64,000 nt of DNA, from NCBI RefSeq assembly GCF_041146875.1, contig NZ_JBFRXP010000006.1, positions 62,001 through 126,000 of the forward strand, read 5' to 3'. Shown piece by piece: positions 17,467 to 25,858 of the stretch; the first letter of the stretch is position 1, and every line of letters starts with the position of its first letter. The stretch is from Igneacidithiobacillus sp041146875. Lineage in GTDB: Bacteria > Pseudomonadota > Gammaproteobacteria > Acidithiobacillales > Acidithiobacillaceae. The notes under the pieces are model-generated. The model had not been told where the DNA came from, searched no databases, and saw only the letters and a list, made by a program, of their open reading frames with translations. A program made the position numbers and the translations under genes.

Positions 17467-18498
17467 TCAGGTGCGCAGCGCTGCCAAAGCTTGGGTAAAT
17501 GGCGCCCGCGCCACTCCACACTCGGTAATGATGCCCGCAATGAGGCCGGCTGGCGTCACGTCGAAGGCGGGATTGCGCACTGCTACGCCCGCCGGCGCCA
17601 TTTCCTGGCCACCACAGCGGCGCACCTCTTCCGCGGCACGCTCTTCAATGACGATCTGGCTGCCGTCCGGCATGGCAAAGTCCACCGTACTGAGGGGTGC
17701 GGCGACGAAAAAAGGGATCTGGTGATACTGCGCCAGGACCGCGAGGCTATAGGTGCCGATCTTGTTGGCGGCGTCGCCATTGGCAGCAATGCGATCGGCA
17801 CCGACGATTACTGCGTGAATCTTGCCGGTCGCCATCAAATGGCCAGCGGCGGCATCAGCATTCAAAAAAAACGGAATGCCTTCCTTTTGCAGCTCCCAAG
17901 CCGTCAGGCGAGCGCCCTGCAACCACGGCCGCGTTTCATCGGCATAAATCTGCCAGTCCCGCCCTGCAGCAAACCCGGCGCGAATCACCCCCAGTGCCGT
18001 GCCATAGCCGCCCGTAGCCAGGCTGCCGGTGTTGCAATGGGTGAGAATGCCACCCCGTTCCGGCAAGACTTCCACGCCAAAACGCCCCATGCGCTGATTA
18101 TCGGCAATGTCTTTGGCAAGCAGGTCGTGGGCGGCTTGTAGCAAAGCCGCACGGGCATCCTGCGCGCTGCTTTGCGCGCGCGCCAGCTCCAATTGCCGGT
18201 CGATAGCCCAGGCCAGGTTCACCGCGGTGGGACGTGCGGTACGCAATTCCTCTGCGGCGGATGCCAGCGCCGCCTGCCAATCGCTTTTGTTCAGTACACT
18301 GTCCATCGCCAGAACCATGGCATAGGCGGCGGTAATGCCAATGGCCGGCGCGCCACGCACCACCATATCAGTGATTGCCTGCCCGGCGGCCCGATAATCG
18401 CTGAGTGCGAGGTAGGTCTCTTCGGCGGGTAGACGACGCTGATCGAGCAACTGCAACTGATGGTCTTGCCAACGAATGGGGCGAATCTCGGCACGCAT
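17467..18498 (-). CDS. mtnA: S-methyl-5-thioribose-1-phosphate isomerase
   Basis: Isomerises methylthioribose 1-phosphate to the ribulose form in methionine salvage. The 343-aa protein has VVRGAPAIGI, the catalytic cysteine in ILTHCNTGSLATGGYGTALG, and the catalytic aspartate in GADRIAANGDAANKIGTY. The ATG at 18498 (MRAEIRPIRW) follows a GGAG-like site; a longer frame adds 16 unlikely residues. It lies 65 bases upstream of gyrA and is divergent from rlmI, with a 95-base shared promoter region. Confidence 0.95.
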   Translation of the reverse strand: MRAEIRPIRWQDHQLQLLDQRRLPAEETYLALSDYRAAGQAITDMVVRGAPAIGITAAYAMVLAMDSVLNKSDWQAALASAAEELRTARPTAVNLAWAIDRQLELARAQSSAQDARAALLQAAHDLLAKDIADNQRMGRFGVEVLPERGGILTHCNTGSLATGGYGTALGVIRAGFAAGRDWQIYADETRPWLQGARLTAWELQKEGIPFFLNADAAAGHLMATGKIHAVIVGADRIAANGDAANKIGTYSLAVLAQYHQIPFFVAAPLSTVDFAMPDGSQIVIEERAAEEVRRCGGQEMAPAGVAVRNPAFDVTPAGLIAGIITECGVARAPFTQALAALRT

Positions 18499-18593
18499 GG
18501 GGGTCTCTCCGGGGCGATCGAAAGGCGCCAATATACGAAGCGCCAACGAGTCTGTAAAATTGCCACAGACAACAACGACTCAGGAACCTCCCC

Positions 18594-19796
18594 ATGTCCA
18601 GCTACCCTCCCCTGCGCCTACGCCGCAACGAAGAACGCCGCCTGCGCGCTGGCCACGTCTGGCTCTATAGCAACGAGATCGACACCGCGCATACGCCTAT
18701 CAGTCAACTGGAGGCAGGCTCCGTAGCGCAGGTGGAGGACAGCCACGGGCATGCCTTGGGGCTGGCCCACGTCAGCCCCCATTCGCTGCTCTGCGCCCGC
18801 CTGCTAACGCGCGACGCTGCGGAGATAATCGATACCCGCTTCTATCGACGTCGCTTCGCCGCCGCGCTGACCCTGCGTGCCCGCCTGCTAGACTCACCCT
18901 ACTACCGACTGGTGCATGGCGAGGGCGACGGACTGCCGGGACTGATCATCGACCGCCACGGCGATACTCTGGTGCTGCAAATTGGCAGTCAGGGCATGGA
19001 ACGCGATCTGCCCCTGATTGTCGATGCGTTACAGGCGGAGATCCCCGCGCGTGGCATCCTGCTCAAGGCCACCGGTGCAGCACGCAAGATCGAGGGCTTA
19101 GCCGATCGTATCGAAGTGCTTTCTGGCGAGGTTCCGGCACAGATTGAGATCGAAGAAAACGGCTGTCGCTTCTGGATCGACCCGTATCATGGACAAAAAA
19201 CTGGCTGGTTTTACGATCACCGCGCCAATCGCCGTCTGTTGCAACGTTTTGCTTCGGGACGGCGGGTACTCGATCTTTTCAGCTATAGCGGGGCCTTCGC
19301 CCTGCCCCTGGCGCGCGCCGGGGCGCATGAAGTAATAGCCGTGGATGCGTCTGCCCCCGCCCTGGAGCTCTTGCAGCGCAATGCGGAGGCGAACGGCCTT
19401 GCACAGATTCAGACGCAACAGAGCGATGCCCTGGAAAGCCTGCGCCTCCTACGTGACCAGGGCGAAAGCTTCGACCTCATCGTTCTCGACCCTCCGGCGC
19501 TGATCAAATCACGTAAAGATGTAAAGGAAGGCGTTCAAGCCTATCGCCGCTTGAATGACCTTGCCCTACGCTTGCTGCGCCCCGGTGGCCTGCTCTTCTC
19601 AGCCTCTTGCTCTTTCCATATGCAGCGCGAGATGCTGCTGCGGGAAATCAGCCACGCCGCGCTGCGTAGCCCGAGTGTCATCCTCGCCGAGGGTGGTCAG
19701 GATCTCGACCACCCCGTCGCCCCCGCAGTACCAGAAAGCCGTTATCTCAAGGCATTCCTGCTGCAACGGCCGGAGTATCCGCAAGAAGATACTTAG
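18594..19796 (+). CDS. rlmI: 23S rRNA (cytosine-C5)-methyltransferase, RlmI family
   Basis: Methylates a cytosine of 23S rRNA (C1962 in E. coli) with S-adenosylmethionine. The 400-aa protein has an N-terminal PUA domain (to about residue 75), then a Rossmann methyltransferase with motif I VLDLFSYSGAF, motif IV LIVLDPPALIKSRK, and the catalytic cysteine stretch SASCSFHM. Length and order match RlmI (YccW). It is transcribed away from mtnA and is the last core gene before the tRNA-Thr that the island uses. Confidence 0.94.
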   Translation: MSSYPPLRLRRNEERRLRAGHVWLYSNEIDTAHTPISQLEAGSVAQVEDSHGHALGLAHVSPHSLLCARLLTRDAAEIIDTRFYRRRFAAALTLRARLLDSPYYRLVHGEGDGLPGLIIDRHGDTLVLQIGSQGMERDLPLIVDALQAEIPARGILLKATGAARKIEGLADRIEVLSGEVPAQIEIEENGCRFWIDPYHGQKTGWFYDHRANRRLLQRFASGRRVLDLFSYSGAFALPLARAGAHEVIAVDASAPALELLQRNAEANGLAQIQTQQSDALESLRLLRDQGESFDLIVLDPPALIKSRKDVKEGVQAYRRLNDLALRLLRPGGLLFSASCSFHMQREMLLREISHAALRSPSVILAEGGQDLDHPVAPAVPESRYLKAFLLQRPEYPQEDT

Positions 19797-19874
19797 TCAG
19801 AACCGCCGAGCGAATGATTTTGACAGCGCCATCCGCTTGTCGCTACCATTGCCGGCGCTATAAATGTAGGTTTT

Positions 19875-19955
<81 letters not shown>

Positions 19956-19959
19956 AACA

Positions 19960-19991
19960 GGCACTTAGCAAGTTCGCTAGGTGCCTTTTTT
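19960..19991 (+). terminator. Terminator following tRNA-Thr, just inside attL
   Basis: GGCACTTAGC and GCTAGGTGCC form a 10-bp stem (one G-T pair) around a six-base loop, followed by TTTTTT. It starts five bases after attL, so the island appears to supply the terminator for the host tRNA. Beyond attR the chromosomal side has a weaker hairpin near 47140-47165. Confidence 0.85.
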
Positions 19992-19997
19992 CTGGCC

Positions 19998-20021
19998 AGT
20001 AGACACATAGTAGACGGTTGG
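19998..20021 (+). repeat. 24-bp island end repeat (left), candidate integrase arm site
   Basis: The same 24 bases occur at 46939-46962 in the same orientation. Each copy contains two AGTAGAC units 11 bases apart, one helical turn, as expected for paired arm-type integrase contacts. The copy lies 42 bases inside attL. Function is inferred from position and symmetry. Confidence 0.65.
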
Positions 20022-20330
20022 CGTCAAACATCATCTAATAGCGTGCAAGAACAACCTTGCTCCGGGAAAGTGCCACAACATACTTGAGTCAGAATCCTGT
20101 CGTGGGCTCACCACAGGTCATCGAAACAAAAAATTCTCTTGGTAATTGACCTCTTGCAAAAGAGTAATCCTGTTCGTCACCAGCACTCTGTAGCCATGCA
20201 GCTACATCCCCCAAACCAGAACACTCCTAATACCCATGCGCATCCAGTCTGGCATGATATATGCTTGGTTTTTCTCAGGCATGAAGCGCCTATGCTTCCG
20301 ACCGAGACAGACGGATGAGGTACATCAAAA

Positions 20331-21224
20331 ATGAGATACCGCAAACCCAAAACCTGGATGATTGCTGTAGCAGTGTGTGCCTTGGGAGCCTCTACCCCAG
20401 CTTGGGCACATCTAAACTTCAGCCTGGATCTGGGGGGACCAGGATACAACATTGGTTTTTCCAACGTGCCCGAGTATACCTACCTGGCACCGCCATCAAG
20501 CTACTTAGCGTACTATCCAGCGCCCTTGTATTCCCAATACGTGCTCTGGCAATACTACCCACAGATTTACTACGAATATTACTCTGCCCCGCCGCCGCCT
20601 CCACCATACGGAGCTCCGCCACCGCCACCGCCACCATACGGAGCACCGCCACCACCACCGCCGGCAAATTACTTCCGGGTGTTGGGGGTGGCACCACCTC
20701 CACCGCCCCCGCCGGGCCAATTCCGGCCAGCTCCTGGAAGGTGGCTATGGGCGGCTCGGTTCCGAGGGCCACAGTTCCGAGGCCCACGTGACCACGGGGC
20801 TATATTCCAAGGTCCCCACCCCGGTGGTCCCGGTAGATTTCAAGGTCCCCACCCCGGTGGCCCTGGTGGCCCTGGTGGCCCTGGTGGCCCTGGTGGCCCT
20901 GGTGGCCCTGGTGGTCCTGGTGGCCCTGGTGGCCCCGGTGGTCCCGGTAGATTCCAAGGTCCGCACCCTGGTGGCCCTGGTGGTCCTGGTGGCCCTGGTG
21001 GTCCCGGTGGATTTCAAGGTCCCCACCCCGGTGGCCCTGGTGGTCCCGGTGGATTTCAAGGTCCGCACCCTGGTGGCCCTGGTGGCCCTGGTGGTCCCGG
21101 TGGATTTCAAGGTCCCCACCCCGGTGGCCCTGGTGGTCCTGGTGGTCCCGGTGGATTTCAAGGTCCCCACCCCGGTGGCCCTGGTGGTCCCGGTGCTCCA
21201 AACGGTGGTCCGCCGCAACCCTAG
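20331..21224 (+). CDS. Secreted Gly-Pro-rich collagen-like repeat protein
   Basis: The 297-aa protein has a clear signal peptide (MRYRKPK, a hydrophobic core, cleavage after STPAWA), a Tyr-rich segment (residues about 40-85), three polyproline stretches with YGAPPPPPP units, then about 140 residues of uninterrupted Gly-Gly-Pro triplets broken by seven FQGPHP inserts. Glycine at every third position is collagen-like, but no trimerisation head or anchor is seen. I do not recognise a family. It is probably exported and may act at the cell surface or in matrix. It is isolated between attL and the restriction operon and ends before a terminator. The repeat DNA can expand or contract in frame. Confidence 0.8.
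   Translation: MRYRKPKTWMIAVAVCALGASTPAWAHLNFSLDLGGPGYNIGFSNVPEYTYLAPPSSYLAYYPAPLYSQYVLWQYYPQIYYEYYSAPPPPPPYGAPPPPPPPYGAPPPPPPANYFRVLGVAPPPPPPPGQFRPAPGRWLWAARFRGPQFRGPRDHGAIFQGPHPGGPGRFQGPHPGGPGGPGGPGGPGGPGGPGGPGGPGGPGGPGRFQGPHPGGPGGPGGPGGPGGFQGPHPGGPGGPGGFQGPHPGGPGGPGGPGGFQGPHPGGPGGPGGPGGFQGPHPGGPGGPGAPNGGPPQP
20806..21200 (+). repeat. In-frame 9-bp and 45-60-bp tandem repeats encoding Gly-Gly-Pro
   Basis: Units of GGTGGCCCT/GGTGGTCCT are tandem from about 20855 to 20945 and again in shorter runs, separated by seven copies of a segment encoding FQGPHP. All units are multiples of nine bases, so slippage would keep the reading frame. This is a hypervariable minisatellite inside the secreted-protein gene, and short-read assembly of its copy number may be unreliable. 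Confidence 0.9.
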
Positions 21225-21251
21225 TAACGATGTTCTTCCCACAAAAGTATT

Positions 21252-21280
21252 CCGCTGCTAGTTCACGGCAGCGGTTTCTT
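21252..21280 (+). terminator. Terminator between the Gly-Pro-rich gene and hsdR
   Basis: CCGCTGC and GCAGCGG form a seven-bp stem around a nine-base loop, followed by TTTCTTG. It lies in the 70 bases between two convergent genes and could serve both directions, though the minus-strand side has no T-run. Confidence 0.65.
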
Positions 21281-21294
21281 GTGGGTTGATAAAG

Positions 21295-24200
21295 TTACGC
21301 AGGCTCTGTTTTCCCTTCCCCCGCCCTCCCCCGCAACGCCTCATACAGCCCCACCGGTCCCAGCAGCACACTCTTGATGTCCTGAAAGACCTGAGCAGAC
21401 TCCAAGGCTTGCTTACTCATATCGGTGAAGGAAGCAAGGGCATCCAGTATGGCGTCCCGGAGCTGGCGGTCCAGGTCTGGGGAGGCCGCGAACTGTTCCT
21501 TGGTGTTGGCTATGGCCTGCTGGACGAGGATCTCACAGTCCAGGAGCTTCCCCTTGATGACATCATTTACATAAACCAACTGATCCTTGGGATCTATTTC
21601 CCCCACAAAGATTTCGTTGATGGCCCGTAAGATGGCGTCCAGGGTCTCTTTGTGCCGATCTCTTACCATACCCTCGCCCGGATTGCTGGGTTTGAGGAGC
21701 TCTCCTTGGGCCAGGGTCATCTTCTGGGGCTGCAGCGCCTTGAGGGTGTGGTGGGTCAATTCCAATGCCGACAGGTCCACCGTGTCTATCTCCCGGTCAA
21801 AGGTCAGTAGACGCTCCAGTAGACGGTAGAGCAAAGCCCTTTTCTCTAGGGCGGTGTTGCCATAGGGAAAGATCTGGCTTAGGAAACCGTAGAGCCGGAC
21901 ATAGCTGCCCATGTCCTTTTTGAAGAGTTGTAGGCTCTCCATCTCGTCTTTTGCTGCGGCTTGGGCCGTGCTGTTGGGCTCTGCCTGCTGGAAGCGTTGC
22001 TTGGCGGCTTTGTGGGCGCTCAAGATGCGCCCGGCAATGGGCACCAGGATCTTGTCCAGGGCCGATTGCTTGCCCCCTTCATGCACCAGACGGGCCACGG
22101 CATCAACATCTTCTTCCGTGTACCAGCCCTGGGCATCTAACTTGACCCGCAAATCAAAGATCCGGTTGGGATCGGTGACGTCTTCCAGCTCTGCAGTTTC
22201 GTAATAGGTCCGGAAGGCTTTGAGGACCTCTTCGGGTTCGTTCACAAAGTCCAGGATATACGTGGTGTCCTTGCCGGGATAGGACCGATTCAGGCGGGAC
22301 AGGGTCTGCACGGCGGCAATTCCTTTGAGCATCTTGTGTACGTACATGCCGCAGAGCAAGGGTTCATCAAACCCCGTCTGGAATTTGTTGGCGGCCAGAA
22401 GCAAGGCATAGTCTGCCTCCTGCCCGCCCCGAACCACGGCAAAGGCTTCCCGAATACTGCGTCCGTGTAGCCCGGGGTTGAGCCGGGGGCTGGTTTCGGT
22501 CAGCGGGTGCAGTTCCGTGGTGGGGTCATCAGGGTCTATCACTTCTCCAGAGAAAGCCACCAGGGTGCGTAGGTCATAGCCTTTCTGGGCTATGTAGGCT
22601 TGCATGGCCTTCTGCCAGCGGGTGACCTCCAGGCGGCTGCTGGTTACCACCATGGCCTTGGCCTTGCCTTCCAGCAAGGGCTGGACGTGCTCCCGGAAGT
22701 GTTCCACCACAATCTGTACATGCTGGCTGATATTGTATCCGTGCAGCTGTACCCACTTCATGACCGCCGCCTTGGCGCTATCCTCATCTATTTCCTGTGC
22801 CGGCAGGGACTTCTGGGGCTGATGGGCCAATTGAAAGGCGAGCTTATAAGGCAAGTAGTTCTGCAGCACATCCAGGATGAAACCCTCTTCAATAGCCTGC
22901 CGCATGGAGTAGACGTGAAAGGGCCGGGGAAGATTGTCTGCTGAGGGCGGTTGCTCGGAATCCGGCAACGTGCCAAAGAGTTGCAGGGTCTTGTCTTTCG
23001 GGGTGGCAGTAAAGGCAATGTAGGTCAGTGGAGCCAGACGGGCTTCCATCTCCTTGGCAATGGCCTGGTCCAGGGCATCTTCGGCTGGCCAGTCTTCTTC
23101 TTCCTCTACTATCTCTCCTTGCAGGTCTTTCCCCAAGACTACCTTGAGGGTACTCGCGGTCTGGTTGGTCTGAGAGGAATGGGCCTCATCGGCAATCACG
23201 GCAAAGCGGCGGGGGCGTTCGCCTCGTTCAGACTGGCTGGCATTGAGCTCCCGAATCCGTTTGAGCAAGGCCGGGAAGGTCTGCAGGGTACAGACGATGA
23301 TCTTCTTTTCGAGTCCCAAGGCTGCTTCCAGCTCGGCACTTTTGGCCTCCCGTTCCCCTTTGATGTAGGCCACCACGCCCCGATTCCGTTCGTGGGCCTG
23401 CAGGGCCTCCTGAAGCTGGTCGTCCAGCACCGTCCGGTCAGAGATGACAATAACGCTGTCAAAGACCTTCTCTTCCTGATCGTTGTGCAGATCCGCCAGA
23501 AACTGCGCTGTCCAGGCAATGGAGTGGGTCTTGCCGGAACCGGCAGAGTGCTGGATGAGATAGCGTCTTCCGGGACCTTGGGAACGAAGATCCGCCATGA
23601 GTTTTCGGGTGACGTCCCATTGGTGGAAACGGGGGAAGATAATGCCTTGCAGCTGCTGCTTACGGTTACGGACCGGCACCACATAGCGGCCCAGAATCTC
23701 CAGCCAGGCATCGGGATGCAAAACCTCTTGCCAAAGATAACGGGTGGCAATGCCATGAGAGGATGCGGGGTTTCCGGCTCCGCCACTGGCACCAGGGCCA
23801 TTGCTCCCCTGATTGAAGGGCAGAAAACGGGTACCAAGCCCCTGTAAGCGGGTGCTCATCCGTACTTCGGAGTTGCTCAAGGCAAAATGCACCAAAGCCC
23901 CACCAGGGAACTGCAGTAACGGCTCCACCCGGCGCTGCTCATCTACGGGCTTTCGGTCCTTTTGGTATTGGTAGACGGCGTCATCAATGGACTGGGTGTA
24001 GTCGGTCTTGATCTCCACCGTGGCCACCGGTAAGCCGTTGAGGAAAAGCACCAGGTCAATGCTGTTCTGGTTGTGGGCAGAGTAGTGGAGCTGACGGATG
24101 ACCCGCAAACGGTTAGCGGCGTAGCGGGCCGAGAGCTCAGCATTGAGGCCCATGGCCGGGCGGAACTGGACCAGAGACAAAGGCCGACGTAATCCCAAGA

Positions 24201-24498
24201 TCTCCACCCCATGCTGCAGGACGTGAAGAGTGCCATGTTGGTCCAGGGTTTGCCGGAGACGGTCCTGCAGTACCGTTTGGGCGTTGCTGCCATGGGCCTT
24301 CTCTAGCTGCTCCCAGCTCTGGGGCTGAGTGGCCTTGATCCAGGTCGTGAGGTCTGGGGTAAAGAGGGCACGGCCACGGTCATACTGGTCATCGTCTGGG
24401 CTGATATGGCTGCCTTGTGGAGGCGTGTACAGCCAGCCACGGGCAGACAGGTCGGAACAGATTTCGGTTTCGAGAGCGGTTTCGTTGTGGATGGGCAT
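21295..24498 (-). CDS. hsdR: Type I restriction enzyme, R subunit
   Basis: Motor and nuclease subunit that translocates and cuts unmodified DNA when joined to HsdM and HsdS. The 1067-aa protein has an N-terminal PD-(D/E)xK nuclease (Asp148 in NSIDLVLFLNG, Glu162-Ile-Lys164 in TVEIKTDY), a Walker A at 318-324 (SAGSGKT), a DEAH box at 437-440 (IADEAHSSQ), and a helicase C-domain with later motifs around MLKGIAAVQTLSRLNRSYPGK. All catalytic residues I looked for are present, so it should be functional. It is the last gene of an eight-gene minus-strand operon starting at hsdM, three bases after the PIN toxin. Confidence 0.95.
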   Translation of the reverse strand: MPIHNETALETEICSDLSARGWLYTPPQGSHISPDDDQYDRGRALFTPDLTTWIKATQPQSWEQLEKAHGSNAQTVLQDRLRQTLDQHGTLHVLQHGVEILGLRRPLSLVQFRPAMGLNAELSARYAANRLRVIRQLHYSAHNQNSIDLVLFLNGLPVATVEIKTDYTQSIDDAVYQYQKDRKPVDEQRRVEPLLQFPGGALVHFALSNSEVRMSTRLQGLGTRFLPFNQGSNGPGASGGAGNPASSHGIATRYLWQEVLHPDAWLEILGRYVVPVRNRKQQLQGIIFPRFHQWDVTRKLMADLRSQGPGRRYLIQHSAGSGKTHSIAWTAQFLADLHNDQEEKVFDSVIVISDRTVLDDQLQEALQAHERNRGVVAYIKGEREAKSAELEAALGLEKKIIVCTLQTFPALLKRIRELNASQSERGERPRRFAVIADEAHSSQTNQTASTLKVVLGKDLQGEIVEEEEDWPAEDALDQAIAKEMEARLAPLTYIAFTATPKDKTLQLFGTLPDSEQPPSADNLPRPFHVYSMRQAIEEGFILDVLQNYLPYKLAFQLAHQPQKSLPAQEIDEDSAKAAVMKWVQLHGYNISQHVQIVVEHFREHVQPLLEGKAKAMVVTSSRLEVTRWQKAMQAYIAQKGYDLRTLVAFSGEVIDPDDPTTELHPLTETSPRLNPGLHGRSIREAFAVVRGGQEADYALLLAANKFQTGFDEPLLCGMYVHKMLKGIAAVQTLSRLNRSYPGKDTTYILDFVNEPEEVLKAFRTYYETAELEDVTDPNRIFDLRVKLDAQGWYTEEDVDAVARLVHEGGKQSALDKILVPIAGRILSAHKAAKQRFQQAEPNSTAQAAAKDEMESLQLFKKDMGSYVRLYGFLSQIFPYGNTALEKRALLYRLLERLLTFDREIDTVDLSALELTHHTLKALQPQKMTLAQGELLKPSNPGEGMVRDRHKETLDAILRAINEIFVGEIDPKDQLVYVNDVIKGKLLDCEILVQQAIANTKEQFAASPDLDRQLRDAILDALASFTDMSKQALESAQVFQDIKSVLLGPVGLYEALRGRAGEGKTEPA

Positions 24499-24501
24499 GT
24501 G

Positions 24502-24912
24502 TCAGGCGTTCCAGGCTATGGTGCGGACCAGAGGCGAATATGCCGCCAGAGCAGCATCCGTGGTCCAGAAATGTGCGGGTAAGGTCATGGCTTGTGCCAC
24601 CAGTAAGCGGTCAAAGGGGTCTTTGTGGTGCAAGGGCAGCGTGGCAACCAGAAAGGTGTGCTCCGCTTGTATCGGCAGCTCCGTCACACCTGACGCTAAG
24701 GCCAACTGGTGAATGTCTTCTGGACGGAAAGAGAACTGGGCCTTTCCCAGGGAACCTTTGATGGCAATTTCCCAAATACTGGCGGCGCTGAACCAGACCA
24801 GATTGCTGGGGTCCATGAGTGCCGCTTGGGTTTCCTGAGGTAAACGCTCCGGCTGCAACAGCATGGCCAGGAGCACGTTGGTATCCAGCAAAATCCTTTG
24901 CGCCACGTTCAT
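24502..24912 (-). CDS. PIN-domain ribonuclease toxin (VapC-like, type II toxin-antitoxin)
   Basis: The 136-aa protein matches the PIN-fold family by its first acidic motif ILLDTNVLLAM, the central Glu in SIWEIAIKGSLGK, and the later HHKDPFDRLLVAQA and TTDAALAAY with the remaining acidic residues. PIN toxins cleave tRNA or rRNA until neutralised by their antitoxin. The ATG overlaps the antitoxin stop as ATGA (24909-24912), the normal antitoxin-first order. It lies between the pRiA4b-like gene and hsdR inside the restriction operon, which would penalise loss of the island or operon. Confidence 0.9.
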   Translation of the reverse strand: MNVAQRILLDTNVLLAMLLQPERLPQETQAALMDPSNLVWFSAASIWEIAIKGSLGKAQFSFRPEDIHQLALASGVTELPIQAEHTFLVATLPLHHKDPFDRLLVAQAMTLPAHFWTTDAALAAYSPLVRTIAWNA

Positions 24913-25154
24913 TCTGCTGTTGTGCCGTAGAACAGAGCTTCAATCTCCTGCTGAGCGAGCGCGTCAAAATCCTCGGGAAGGGAGAACTTTCCTGCCCCCA
25001 GTCCCAGAGGGCGGGGTTGCTGAGGTGGGGATAACGGTGCCAGCCGTGCCACCGGCTTCCCGGCACGGGCGATGATGATCTCTTCTCCCGCAGCGGCTTG
25101 GTCTACGTAGCGGGAAAGCTGGGTTTTGGCTTCGTGGATGTTGACGATGGTCAT
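24909..25154 (-). CDS. Phd/YefM-family antitoxin
   Basis: The 81-aa protein starts MTIVNIHEAKTQLSRYVDQA and contains GEEIIIARAGKPVARLAPL, the typical Phd/YefM N-terminal DNA-binding and dimerisation fold, followed by a C-terminal tail (PEDFDALAQQEIEALFY) likely to bind the toxin. The ATG at 25154 fits the family; the longer frame upstream does not. It is translationally coupled to the PIN toxin. Members of this family usually repress their own promoter. Confidence 0.9.
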   Translation of the reverse strand: MTIVNIHEAKTQLSRYVDQAAAGEEIIIARAGKPVARLAPLSPPQQPRPLGLGAGKFSLPEDFDALAQQEIEALFYGTTAE

Positions 25155-25230
25155 GTTTGGCTCCGAAAGTTTTTCTTGGTCCAGTTTAGTCCGGTCGTCC
25201 AGGTGCAGCAAGCACCATCCTCCTCCGAGC

Positions 25231-25842
25231 TTATTTCGCCAACACCCACCCATTCCAAGCCATCCTCAACAGGGCGGCATTGGCGGCATGGCGGTCAAAC
25301 AGGTCCGGGTTGAAGTCCTCCCTCGCCCAACGGAGGAACTCCTTGACCTCTTTGCTCTTGGGATGTTGCCGTAGCTTATCCAGAAACTGCTGATAGCCTG
25401 GCATGCCACCACAGTCCTCTGGTGGGCAGGCTCCGGCTCCCGCTTCCACAAAGGCGGAACCGTTGGGCTGGTCTAAGGCTTCGGTCTCTTTGACCAGAAC
25501 CTTGTGCACCCAATCGTCCCCGAAGTCGTAGATATAGGAAAACTCCAGGTGAGGCTCTAACAGGTCTCCAAGCTTCTGCTTACGTTCATCAATCACCGGA
25601 ACATCTCGCATGTCCTCCGGGTCCGGAAGGCCGTAGTGTTTGCCGTTGATGGTAAACTCATGGAGATGGGCGTCGGTCCAGCCCATGGCGGCTTGCAGAA
25701 TATGGTGCAGCATGTGGAGGGTCATGTTGCTCTCCACCCAGACCGTTCTCCAGATGCGGGGTTCAATAAAGATCAGCTCCACTTCCAGGCGGTAGGCACG
25801 GTGCTTGGTTTTTGGGAGTTTGGTGGCTTTTACGGTGGGCAT
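25231..25842 (-). CDS. Plasmid pRiA4b ORF-3-like family protein
   Basis: The 203-aa protein has the family hallmarks YRLEVELIFIEPRIWRTVWV, the helix LHMLHHILQAAMGWTDAHLH, and YIYDFGDDWVHKVLVKE, followed by GACPPEDCGGMPGYQQFLD. The biochemical role of this family is unknown, though it is common on plasmids and in mobile islands and sits near restriction genes. It lies 16 bases after the DUF4268 gene and 76 bases before the antitoxin gene, so it is probably in the same operon. The start at 25842 (MPTVKATK) is preferred over 25869. Confidence 0.85.
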   Translation of the reverse strand: MPTVKATKLPKTKHRAYRLEVELIFIEPRIWRTVWVESNMTLHMLHHILQAAMGWTDAHLHEFTINGKHYGLPDPEDMRDVPVIDERKQKLGDLLEPHLEFSYIYDFGDDWVHKVLVKETEALDQPNGSAFVEAGAGACPPEDCGGMPGYQQFLDKLRQHPKSKEVKEFLRWAREDFNPDLFDRHAANAALLRMAWNGWVLAK

Positions 25843-25858
25843 GGGCGCTCCTATTGAG

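Larger units (their letters stand above)
19956..20330. other. Island left-end noncoding region
   Basis: No convincing gene is present. It holds the terminator at 19960-19991, the 24-bp end repeat at 19998-20021, a TGCAAGA motif at 20044 that also occurs three times near attR (46995, 47038, 47048), and a small CTCTT/AAGAG hairpin near 20151. The layout is that of an integrase arm-site region. The remaining ~150 bases should hold the promoter of the Gly-Pro-rich gene; I cannot define its elements with confidence. Confidence 0.5.

Noticed and set aside
20177..20464. Minus-strand 95-codon frame upstream of the Gly-Pro-rich gene
   Set aside because: It overlaps the signal-peptide region of the supported plus-strand gene and has no good start or similarity.
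20806..21200. Possible CRISPR-like repeat array
   Set aside because: The units are coding minisatellites with multiples of 9 bp and no unique spacers; no cas genes nearby.
20745..21242. Minus-strand and alternative-frame repeat proteins over the Gly-Pro tract
   Set aside because: They arise from the same 9-bp repeats in other frames and lack a signal peptide or starts; only the plus frame at 20331 has a signal peptide and non-repeat domains.
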